From JBCBWG01 sp039817205 (lineage in GTDB: Bacteria > Pseudomonadota > Alphaproteobacteria > Rhizobiales > Hyphomicrobiaceae): 9,468 nt of DNA. Made by a program: the position numbers and the translations under genes. Each line of letters opens with the position of its first letter. The stretch's first letter is position 1. Of this stretch, positions 1 through 5,472 are shown piece by piece. The stretch is from positions 1 through 9,468 of the forward strand of contig JBCBWG010000123.1 in NCBI GenBank assembly GCA_039817205.1. Reading direction: 5' to 3'. The notes beneath the pieces are model-generated. The model made no database searches, had not been told where the DNA came from, and worked only from the letters and a program-made list of their open reading frames with translations.

Positions 1-247
1 GCTTGCGCTCCATCCGGTCGCGCACTTGCAGGATGCGCACCTGCATGCGGCCCGTAATGCGACGGCAGTCGAGGGCCTGCTCGTTAGAACTCAAGCGATA
101 GGACCCATCGGTTGCGAACTGTCCAACGCTGCCCGTTTCAATGATCGAGGTCCCAGATCCGGCAGCGCATCCGCCGACGATCGCGGCGGCAAGGACGGCG
201 AGCGCGCGTGGCGCACACGTCGCCGGGCGCGCAGCCGCCGATTTCAC
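1..247 (-). CDS. small lipoprotein, 3' part missing at window edge
   Basis: Reading the minus strand from a GTG at 247 gives 82 open codons running off the left edge. The start is MKSAAARPATCAPRALAVLA, followed by AAIVGGC, which is a lipoprotein signal peptide: basic n-region, hydrophobic Ala/Leu/Val core and lipobox VGGC with the acylated Cys at residue 27. After processing comes a flexible CAAGSGTS stretch, then YRLSSNEQALDCRRITG and MQVRILQVRD, a Cys-containing helical region. I recall similar short lipoproteins of unknown function from Rhizobiales, but I cannot name the family. The GTG start is chosen because the signal peptide begins there; the Shine-Dalgarno is weak (AGGCAG about 6 nt upstream). 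It is divergent from the rhodanese gene. Lipoprotein export is well supported; function is unknown. Confidence 0.7.
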   Translation of the reverse strand, partial: MKSAAARPATCAPRALAVLAAAIVGGCAAGSGTSIIETGSVGQFATDGSYRLSSNEQALDCRRITGRMQVRILQVRDRMERK

Positions 248-537
248 GTTTTCTGCCTGCCAAACCCGCATTCGGAACCCGCCCCATCGCTGTTGCAGCC
301 CATCGTCTGACGATCACTGTGCGGTATGCGGAACTTAACTGGATCTCGTTGGCAGAGCGCGTCCAGATTCCGGTCACGTTGCCAACCCGTGAGGCAGAGC
401 GTAGCACCAGGATTGGCGCATGATTGTGATGCGCGCCTGCCCAATCGTGTTGCGATATCCGCGCGCGTCCACAGCGCATTTGCGCCCGTGGAGCATGCGA
501 ACTCCGCTTCATCTCGTCTCTCGCCGGAGGTCAACCA
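248..537. other. divergent intergenic region, two weak dyads
   Basis: This 290-bp gap separates the divergent lipoprotein and rhodanese genes and must hold promoters for both, but I see no convincing -35/-10 pair. Two dyads are visible. GTTGGCA (348-354) is repeated inverted as TGCCAAC (380-386) with 25 nt between. The second runs from 469 to 491: CCAC-a-GCGCA-tt-TGCGC-cc-GTGG, a nested near-palindrome better suited to a protein-bound operator than to an RNA hairpin, since its loop is only 2-4 nt. Overlapping open frames here have no ribosome binding site or recognisable product. Confidence 0.35.
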
Positions 538-945
538 ATGCCACAAACGATTACGCGCTCAGTCAACGATATCGTCAGGGAGGCCAAGGCCCAAATCGTC
601 GAGTACGACGTCGCTGAAGCCAAGGTCGCGGTCGCGAGTGGCGCGCAGTTGATCGATATCCGAGACATTCGCGAGCTGAACAGAGAAGGCCGTGTGCCAG
701 GCGCCTATCACTGCCCGCGCGGGATGGTTGAGTTCTGGATCGATCCGGCGAGCTCGTATCACAAAGCGATTTTTGCTGAAGATCGTTCGTTCATATTCTT
801 CTGTGCGGGCGGGATGCGCTCGGCGCTGGCGGCCAAGGCTGCCCAGGACATGGGCCTCAAGCCCGTCGCGCACCTCATCGGTGGATTTAGCGCTTGGCGG
901 GATGCGGGTGAGCCAATCGATTTGCAAGATAAAACAAAGGCATAG
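538..945 (+). CDS. single-domain rhodanese-like protein
   Basis: This 135-aa protein is a single rhodanese domain with no signal peptide, so it is expected in the cytoplasm. Visible family marks are LIDIRDIREL (residues 38-47, the usual D-x-R after the first strand), GRVPGAYHCPRG (51-62), the active-site loop C89-AGGM-R94 that holds the persulfide-forming Cys, and LIGGFSAWRDAG (113-124) near the end. The CxxxxR loop and intact Cys predict sulfurtransferase or persulfide-carrier activity; the natural donor and acceptor are unknown. The start is fixed by a strong GGAGGT six bases before the ATG. The next gene encodes a glutaredoxin-type protein, about 185 bp downstream, which suggests a shared thiol or sulfur role (inference). 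No terminator was seen between them. Confidence 0.9.
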   Translation: MPQTITRSVNDIVREAKAQIVEYDVAEAKVAVASGAQLIDIRDIRELNREGRVPGAYHCPRGMVEFWIDPASSYHKAIFAEDRSFIFFCAGGMRSALAAKAAQDMGLKPVAHLIGGFSAWRDAGEPIDLQDKTKA

Positions 946-1019
946 GAGGGCTCGGCGAACGGCTGATCTCGACTGCAACACGGCGACGTGAGGACCCGGG
1001 AGATAATCGTGCATGGGAG

Positions 1020-1075
1020 TTGATTGGGTTTGATTGGCCTTTCCTTGTTAGGTGCGCCAAAGTGTCATCATGACA
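1020..1075 (+). promoter_or_regulatory. candidate operator region upstream of the redoxin gene
   Basis: TTGATTGG occurs twice, at 1020-1027 and 1030-1037, exactly 10 bp or one helical turn apart. Downstream, TGTCATCATGACA (1063-1075) is a perfect 6-bp inverted repeat around a single central base. Both lie 55-110 bp before the chosen redoxin start. The spacing suits side-by-side protein binding for the direct repeats and a dimeric repressor or activator for the palindrome. No regulator can be named from these motifs, and no clear -35/-10 pair was identified. Confidence 0.35.
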
Positions 1076-1129
1076 GGCACGGGGTCTGCAAATCGGACAT
1101 CGGCAAAACGGACACATGAGGGTTGGACA

Positions 1130-1894
1130 ATGGCACAGGCGACAACGGCCGCGACGGCCATGAAAGCGGAATCAAGGCCAACGACGGTCACTCGGTACAA
1201 CGTGGAAGATGGCGCTGCGGGCGTCAAACCGGTCAAGGTCACGCTCTATCGCTGGGCCGGCAAATGGGGCCCGTTCAAGGTCAACATTCCCTGCGGCGAG
1301 TGTACGCTGACCAGTGACATCCTGTCGGACACTTTCCTGACGGATCTCGCGGGCATCCCCATCGAATTGGAAGTGAAAGACTGGCTGACGCATTGGCCTT
1401 CCGCGATGAAGCGCGGTGGCTGGCATGCCCCGGTCGTGCTCGTCGACGACAAGATCATCACCCAGGGCCACGCGCTCAATCGCGGCGTGCTCACGGAAGC
1501 TGTTGTCAAGTCGTTCACGGCGAGCAACGACGTCTCAGGCAACATTGTCTTTGGCAAGCAAGGCTGCCCGCATTGCGTGCGCGCAAAGGAAGAGCTGGAT
1601 GCCCGAGGCATCGCGTACAGCTACTTCGACGTCGTGAAGCAGCCCCGCGCGCTCTATGAAATGATCGCCCGTGTGAAGCCCGAAATCGGCGAGAAGACAC
1701 CGGTGACGGTGCCACAGGTTTGGATGCGAGGCCGGTATGTCGGTGGCGCCGACAAATTGATGGAAAATCTCGCACGCGGATCATCCGATGGCGCCGCTGT
1801 TGGTGGCGTCGCACACGGGCAATCCAGGTCATTAGGTTCAGCCAATCAATTAGGGCAAAGGAAGTCGTCTGACGGCCTAGCCTACGCTGATTAA
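1130..1894 (+). CDS. two-domain thioredoxin/glutaredoxin-fold protein
   Basis: This 254-aa protein seems to hold two redoxin folds. Residues 35-130 form a divergent thioredoxin-like half with a CGEC motif (C55, C58) and a cis-Pro-like segment HAPVVLVDDKII (99-110). Residues 137-216 are a clear glutaredoxin: IVFGKQGCPHC (139-149, dithiol C146/C149), TVPQVWMRGRYVGG (193-206) with cis-Pro195 and the glutathione-site GG. It should perform glutathione-linked thiol-disulfide exchange in the cytoplasm. A low-complexity Gly/Ser tail (217-254) follows. The ATG at 1130 is preferred because GAGGG lies seven bases upstream. An in-frame GTG at 1052 would add 26 residues but lacks such a site and overlaps the palindrome at 1063-1075. 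The rhodanese gene upstream supports a sulfur or thiol context. The glutaredoxin call is firm; the N-terminal domain call is moderate. Confidence 0.85.
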   Translation: MAQATTAATAMKAESRPTTVTRYNVEDGAAGVKPVKVTLYRWAGKWGPFKVNIPCGECTLTSDILSDTFLTDLAGIPIELEVKDWLTHWPSAMKRGGWHAPVVLVDDKIITQGHALNRGVLTEAVVKSFTASNDVSGNIVFGKQGCPHCVRAKEELDARGIAYSYFDVVKQPRALYEMIARVKPEIGEKTPVTVPQVWMRGRYVGGADKLMENLARGSSDGAAVGGVAHGQSRSLGSANQLGQRKSSDGLAYAD

Positions 1895-1953
1895 CTCTAA
1901 AATCGGTTGGCAGTCACGGAAGCAAGAAAACACAATTTAACAAAAGCCTGCTG

Positions 1954-1984
1954 GTCGAAGCTTGAACGTAACTTCAACTTCGAC
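1954..1984 (+). other. 12-bp hairpin in the gap after the redoxin gene
   Basis: Bases 1954-1966 pair with 1973-1984: GTCGAAG plus TTGAA against TTCAA plus CTTCGAC, 12 bp in total, with one bulged C at 1961 and a six-base loop (CGTAAC). No T-run follows on either strand, so it does not look like an intrinsic terminator. It is the first of three stem-loops between 1895 and 2127. It could be part of a small RNA, a long leader or a protein-binding dyad; nothing in the sequence decides between these. Confidence 0.5.
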
Positions 1985-2021
1985 AACAACATCACGAACG
2001 GGTCCTCTGGCGCCTGAAAAG

Positions 2022-2035
2022 GTCCTGGAAAGGAC
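2022..2035 (+). other. small GNRA-type hairpin with a competing pairing partner
   Basis: GTCCT (2022-2026) pairs with AGGAC (2031-2035) around a GGAA loop, which fits the stable GNRA tetraloop pattern. The same GGTCCT also occurs at 2001-2006, so AGGAC could pair instead with the upstream copy. This gives two mutually exclusive folds. It may be chance, but it sits between two larger stems in the same gap. Confidence 0.35.
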
Positions 2036-2044
2036 ACGGCGATC

Positions 2045-2098
2045 GAGCCAATCCCAACCTTCGCTCTGAACAGCCAGAGACGAGGTTGGGCTTGGCTC
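2045..2098 (+). other. 54-nt long-stem hairpin upstream of the DUF4403-like gene
   Basis: GAGCCAATCCCAACCT (2045-2060) is the inverted complement of AGGTTGGGCTTGGCTC (2083-2098) except for one mismatch (T2052/C2091). Inside it CTCTG (2064-2068) pairs with CAGAG (2075-2079). The stem ends 29 nt before the next start codon, which has no good Shine-Dalgarno. No T-run follows on either strand; only a TTTT at 2109-2112 lies downstream. Options are a rho-assisted or weak terminator for the redoxin transcript, an mRNA end protector, or a translation-control leader for the lipoprotein gene. The structure is seen directly; the role is inferred. Confidence 0.6.
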
Positions 2099-2127
2099 AT
2101 TCGCGCGTTTTGTGAATTTGCGGGTCA

Positions 2128-3708
2128 ATGCGTGTGCATTCTTGGTTCAAAGGTCTGCCGCTGATTGTTCTGGCCGCACTTGCAACCGCGGGCTGCGAAC
2201 CGGCTGCGAATTTCACGACTGCTCCAATGCTCGGATATGTCGATCCGTCCGCGAGAGCCCGTACGACCGTCATACATGCAGCCGTGCCTCTCGATCCGAT
2301 GGCGTTATCGCTTGCCGGTGTCGCCTCTGTGCCGGCTTCGACCCCGACCAGACGTCGCCGCAACGCGTTTGTCACCTGGCTCCGCTACGGTGGCTGTGTG
2401 GCGCGGGGCAAGAGTCGGCGCTGTTTTGGTGCCCGCGTCGACGGGCGGCTCAAACGAGCGGGCGCACCGAAGATTTCCGTGTCCGCGACCGGCGCGGTCG
2501 AAGTCGCCATCCCGGTTGCCTTTCGGCTATCCGCGCGCGGTCTCCGGCGAGGCCGAGCTGATCGATCTGCGGCGTCGGGTCAAACGGCCATCGTGGTCGC
2601 GTTCCCAATCGAGATTGGTCGCGATCTCAGTCCCAAGCTTGGCGCACGAGGTGCGCCGAAAATCCAAGGCAGTGACACAACGCTGTACGGACGGGCCTTC
2701 GATATGGGCCCGCATGTTGGGAAATGGGTCGGAACGCAGCTGCCCGAGATTAAAACGCAACTGGAAGAGGCGCTTGGCCGTCTGCCCATTGCGGATGCGA
2801 CGCGGAAAGTCTGGGCTCAGTTGCAACGTCCAACGCCGTTCGGGCTCGGCGACAAACGCTGGCTCACGGCAACGCCGATCCGCGTCATTGGTGCCGACGT
2901 GATGAAACGGGACGCTGAGATTTATTTTCGAACGGCGATCGAAGCGGACATCCGAGTGATGACGGGGTCCATGCCCGAGCCCGGTCCGATCCAGGTGCTG
3001 ACGCCGGAACTGATCAAGCTCACCTCGGCGGACAGCCCGACCCCCAACCAAACCAACGTGCCCGTCGCGATCGGTTTGCCGATGGATGGGCTGAAACACA
3101 ACCTTGCAAAGGCATTTCCCGATGGCACCAAAATCGTGTCTCAAAGGGATAGCGTAACAGCGCCATTCGCGCTCCGGCTCGACGGCATTCATGTGAACGC
3201 GGCGCAGCGGTTTGTTGCGATCTCGTTTGATGCGGAAGTGTTGAGCCCGAAGCGCTTTGCCGGTCGCACGGGTCGCATCAATCTGGTCGCGCGGCCCGAA
3301 CTGGATCCCGCATCCGGCACGCTCAAGCTGACAGGTGTCTCGTTTCCCGTGATCTCGGCGCCGACCGCATCGCGGCCTGATCCGGAAATTAAATTGTCAG
3401 CATCCCCGTTTGCAGAACGGATTGGGCAGCTCGGCACGCTCGCGTTCAAAACCCGTGTTGATCAGTTGCGCGCGCAGATCGCGACGTTGTTCAAAGGCGA
3501 CGTCACGCCCGAGCTTCGTTTCGTCAGCGCACTTCGCCCAAAGCGATTCGACACGGTTGTTCTTTCGCCAGATGGTCTGGATCTGGGGGTCGAACTCGAG
3601 GGGGCCTTGATGATGGTGTACCGCCCGACGATCCAGCAGTCCGCGGCGCCCAAGCAGCACGCATCGTCGGACCTGGCCGGGCCGGCGACAGCAAGCACGG
3701 CGCAGTAA
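2128..3708 (+). CDS. DUF4403-like lipoprotein
   Basis: This 526-aa protein starts with a lipoprotein signal (GLPLIVLAALATAGC, acylated Cys23), so it should be membrane-anchored and face the periplasm. The rest fits the DUF4403 pattern as I recall it: a VDGRLKRAG strand followed by VEVAIPVAF (104-132), a central ATRKVWAQLQ then DKRWLTATPIRV (224-253) matching the family's W-x2-L ... WL ... P element, and a second half with VPVAIGLPMDGL (311-322), a Phe/Ala strand set (346-410) and a closing helix-strand region. Such proteins are large, repetitive, beta-rich and of unknown function, possibly lipid-binding folds (inference). The C-terminal 25 residues are low complexity. The start is fixed by the signal peptide, as no clear ribosome site precedes it. 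The Arg-rich N-terminal part (74-146) is unusual but stays in one frame. A 151-bp gap follows. Confidence 0.65.
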   Translation: MRVHSWFKGLPLIVLAALATAGCEPAANFTTAPMLGYVDPSARARTTVIHAAVPLDPMALSLAGVASVPASTPTRRRRNAFVTWLRYGGCVARGKSRRCFGARVDGRLKRAGAPKISVSATGAVEVAIPVAFRLSARGLRRGRADRSAASGQTAIVVAFPIEIGRDLSPKLGARGAPKIQGSDTTLYGRAFDMGPHVGKWVGTQLPEIKTQLEEALGRLPIADATRKVWAQLQRPTPFGLGDKRWLTATPIRVIGADVMKRDAEIYFRTAIEADIRVMTGSMPEPGPIQVLTPELIKLTSADSPTPNQTNVPVAIGLPMDGLKHNLAKAFPDGTKIVSQRDSVTAPFALRLDGIHVNAAQRFVAISFDAEVLSPKRFAGRTGRINLVARPELDPASGTLKLTGVSFPVISAPTASRPDPEIKLSASPFAERIGQLGTLAFKTRVDQLRAQIATLFKGDVTPELRFVSALRPKRFDTVVLSPDGLDLGVELEGALMMVYRPTIQQSAAPKQHASSDLAGPATASTAQ

Positions 3709-3859
3709 GCCCGCGCACCGTCGCGTCCCTTTCTCCTGAGACAATTCGAAACCGATGCACCATCGCGTTTGCGAGACGCTGGTCTTTCGACATAGATAGC
3801 CAACGCAATGCGACAGCCGGGCAGCGCGATCCGGACGCAAGCGGTGAGGGGCTGCACGA

Positions 3860-4345
3860 ATGACGACACGACGCCAAGGCTTTCTAGGACAAGGCTGTCT
3901 AGGACAGGGCTTTCTAGGATCTGTCATTGCTTTGACGCTGGCATTCGGGGCTGTTCTGCTCAGCGCTGCGCCGCAAGCGTTCTCGACCGAAGGACGGCAA
4001 GTTCTGCGCTGCACGTTCACCGACGGCAAAGTACGCGTTTTCGAAAGTGGTCAGTTCAAAATCACCGATGCCGCAGACCTCACGTTCGACATCGGCGCGA
4101 TCGACCTCAACGCGCAGACGGCTCAGTTGATCACGAAGCAGGGCACCGATCAGCTACGGATCGTGCGCGCGATCAACGCGAACCACTTCCTGGAGGTTGT
4201 CACCGAAGGCTTCCTCAACATGACGACGATTTATGATCCAGTGGAAAGTGGTGGCGCGTCGCCCGCCGTGCACTCGCGGCACTTCGGCTTGTTGGGGCAG
4301 CCGGTCATTACGCAATACACTGGTTTTTGTGAGGCTCTGAAGTAG
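3860..4345 (+). CDS. small secreted protein of unknown function
   Basis: This 161-aa protein has a Sec-type signal peptide. The n-region MTTRRQ is followed by a Gly/Leu repeat (residues 7-20) encoded by tandem DNA repeats, then a hydrophobic core SVIALTLAFGAVLLSAAPQA (21-40); cleavage is likely near residue 40. The mature part begins with RQVLRCTFTDGKVRVFESG (46-64), a mixed alpha/beta sequence, and ends TGFCEALK. It has exactly two cysteines, C51 and C157, which could form a disulfide in the periplasm. I do not recognise the family, though short proteins of this shape are common in Rhizobiales. The start is supported by GAGGGG nine bases upstream. A weak promoter may lie upstream (TTGCGA at 3769, TAGATA at 3793, 18-bp spacer). 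No terminator was found downstream. Confidence 0.75.
   Translation: MTTRRQGFLGQGCLGQGFLGSVIALTLAFGAVLLSAAPQAFSTEGRQVLRCTFTDGKVRVFESGQFKITDAADLTFDIGAIDLNAQTAQLITKQGTDQLRIVRAINANHFLEVVTEGFLNMTTIYDPVESGGASPAVHSRHFGLLGQPVITQYTGFCEALK
3875..3919 (+). repeat. three 15-bp tandem repeats in a signal-peptide sequence
   Basis: Three consecutive units are seen: CAAGGCTTTCTAGGA, CAAGGCTGTCTAGGA and CAGGGCTTTCTAGGA. They differ from each other at one or two bases. Each encodes five residues (QGFLG, QGCLG, QGFLG) inside the signal peptide of the secreted protein at 3860. Because the unit is a multiple of three, loss or gain of copies would change signal-peptide length without breaking the frame. Confidence 0.9.
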
Positions 4346-4470
4346 CAGGCCGCCGCTCGCTCACGCAGAGACCGGGCGCGATTGTGCATAATCGGGGCCT
4401 CGCGCATTGCGACGCCACACCGATCGTGTGGTCAATCGACGCTCAGCCGCAACGAAGCCGGAGACGTTTC

Positions 4471-4908
4471 ATGACCGTTCACATGATCAAGCTGTGCGTC
4501 GGCGTCGACAGCATCGAAGACTTGTCAGCCTGGCAAAAAATGCGGTTGGCCCATGGGAACCGTGTCGGTGATCGCAGACTTTTTCATGCAACGCGAATGA
4601 TCCCGAAACGGAAAGACGAGCTGGCCGACGGCGGATCAATTTTTTGGGTCATGAAAGGCGTGGTTCAGGTCCGTCAGCGCATTACGGGGTTTGATGACGG
4701 CGAGCGCCCAGACGGCACGCGGTGCTGCCTCATTCAACTGGATCCGAAGCTCGTGCCGGTCCGGCCAACACCGCGACGGCCGTTCCAGGGCTGGCGTTAC
4801 CTCAAGGTTGAGGATGCGCCGGCGGACTTGGCGCCCGGTGCCGCTGACGACGTCGCGCAAATGCCAGCAGCGATGCGGAGAGAACTCGCCGACCTCGGTT
4901 TGTTGTAG
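4471..4908 (+). CDS. DUF1489 family protein
   Basis: This 145-aa cytoplasmic protein matches DUF1489 along its length. Family marks are MTVHMIKLCVGVDSIEDL at the N-terminus, HATRMIPKR (39-47), GGSIFWVMKG (54-63), RQRITGF (68-74) and RPFQGWRYLK (103-112). I know the family as compact, alphaproteobacterial and without assigned biochemical function; the many conserved Arg, Lys and Trp residues might suit nucleic acid or ligand binding (inference only). The start chosen has GGAG seven bases upstream and the conserved family N-terminus; an in-frame ATG at 4384 would add 29 residues that look non-coding. It stands alone, with a 125-bp gap before it and about 130 bp after it. The upstream gap holds only a 5-bp dyad (CGATT/AATCG, 4379-4394). 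Confidence 0.9.
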   Translation: MTVHMIKLCVGVDSIEDLSAWQKMRLAHGNRVGDRRLFHATRMIPKRKDELADGGSIFWVMKGVVQVRQRITGFDDGERPDGTRCCLIQLDPKLVPVRPTPRRPFQGWRYLKVEDAPADLAPGAADDVAQMPAAMRRELADLGLL

Positions 4909-4957
4909 GTGGGCGGTCTTCGTCGGAGCAGCGCTACCACTCCAGTACACATGTTAA

Positions 4958-4989
4958 TCGAACGTTTGCTATACCTGACTTAGGTTCGA
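4958..4989 (+). promoter_or_regulatory. candidate extended -10 promoter flanked by an inverted repeat
   Basis: TGCTATACC at 4967-4975 resembles an extended -10 element (TGn followed by TATACC, near TATAAT). It sits about 70 bp before the small membrane protein gene, and the -35 region is poor. It is bracketed by TCGAAC (4958-4963) and its inverse GTTCGA (4984-4989), which would place a possible operator over the -10. Sigma-factor preference in this organism is unknown, so this is tentative. Confidence 0.3.
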
Positions 4990-5042
4990 CCAAACCGCGC
5001 GGAGTTCTGTCGCGCTCTCAGGTGTCGTGTCTGGTCCCGAGT

Positions 5043-5348
5043 ATGCTGTTCGATCTGCCCCTTCGCTTTGGCTTTCTTTTGCTCACCGGTCTGTTGATCG
5101 GCGTTGCCGCTTGGCATTTTGAGCCAGCGTCCCTCAGTTTCGCGGCACCTTCGACGCGCTCCCTCGACCACTTTCCACTCAACAGCTTTGTGCCCGGTCT
5201 GGCGCTCGGTTTGGCGCTTGCCACGATCTATCAGTGGAAATGGCGCGATGTGGTCCGCCGTCTCTACGTCTATACGTTGCGCGCATTCTCGGGCGTGGAA
5301 TGGATTTTTGTTGGCCTCGCGTGCCTGTCCATTCTCTTCTTTCTCTAA
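5043..5348 (+). CDS. small membrane protein, about three transmembrane segments
   Basis: This 101-aa hydrophobic protein has likely membrane helices at residues 6-24 (LRFGFLLLTGLLIGVAA region), 48-65 (SFVPGLALGLALATIY) and 84-101 (VEWIFVGLACLSILFFL). A basic loop WKWRDVVRRLYVYTLR (65-80) lies between the last two, and the positive-inside rule would place it in the cytoplasm. I do not recognise the family. The start is uncertain: the ATG at 5043 has no clear ribosome site, and an in-frame GTG at 5022 would add seven residues. A likely promoter lies upstream (near 4970) and a possible terminator just downstream, so it may be monocistronic. Whether it works with the operon that begins about 125 bp further on is unknown. 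Confidence 0.65.
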   Translation: MLFDLPLRFGFLLLTGLLIGVAAWHFEPASLSFAAPSTRSLDHFPLNSFVPGLALGLALATIYQWKWRDVVRRLYVYTLRAFSGVEWIFVGLACLSILFFL

Positions 5349-5352
5349 GACC

Positions 5353-5404
5353 GCGACGGCGGCCCAATCTGCGGACTTTAGCGTCGCTTTAACTTTGCTT
5401 TTCG
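5353..5404 (+). terminator. possible intrinsic terminator after the small membrane protein
   Basis: GCGACG (5353-5358) pairs with CGTCGC (5382-5387), followed directly by the T-rich run TTTAACTTTGCTTTT. The 23-nt loop is long, so the hairpin is weak. Its position only a few bases after the stop codon at 5348 and the T-rich tail support a terminator. It would separate the small membrane protein from the next operon. Confidence 0.35.
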
Positions 5405-5472
5405 TGGTGGCGGCTGCCAGCGCATGATAGGCGAACGCTGCGTGCTGCGATTAAAAATAGAAAGGGACGACG

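Noticed and set aside
340..410. tRNA-like stretch with TTGGCAGAGCGC and an inverted GTTGGCA/TGCCAAC pair
   Set aside because: It resembles a D-arm by eye, but there is no acceptor stem, no consistent anticodon arm and no GTTCGA-type T-loop at the right spacing.
1052..1129. GTG at 1052 as the redoxin start
   Set aside because: The added 26 residues look non-coding, overlap the palindrome at 1063-1075 and have no ribosome site, whereas the ATG at 1130 has GAGGG seven bases upstream.
1897..2128. Minus-strand open frames of 63-67 aa in the gap after the redoxin gene
   Set aside because: They overlap the inverted repeats, lack a ribosome site, and their products show no signal, domain or familiar motif. 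The openness is explained by short length.
2527..3192. Long minus-strand open frame (221 aa) opposite the DUF4403-like gene
   Set aside because: It is antisense to a gene with a clear lipoprotein signal and family pattern. Long antisense frames are expected in GC-rich coding DNA. The same applies to minus-strand frames at 3397-4029, 6949-7665, 7434-8093 and 8172-8912.
3875..3919. CRISPR-like array
   Set aside because: The repeats are 15 bp, directly adjacent without spacers, and lie in frame inside a signal peptide.
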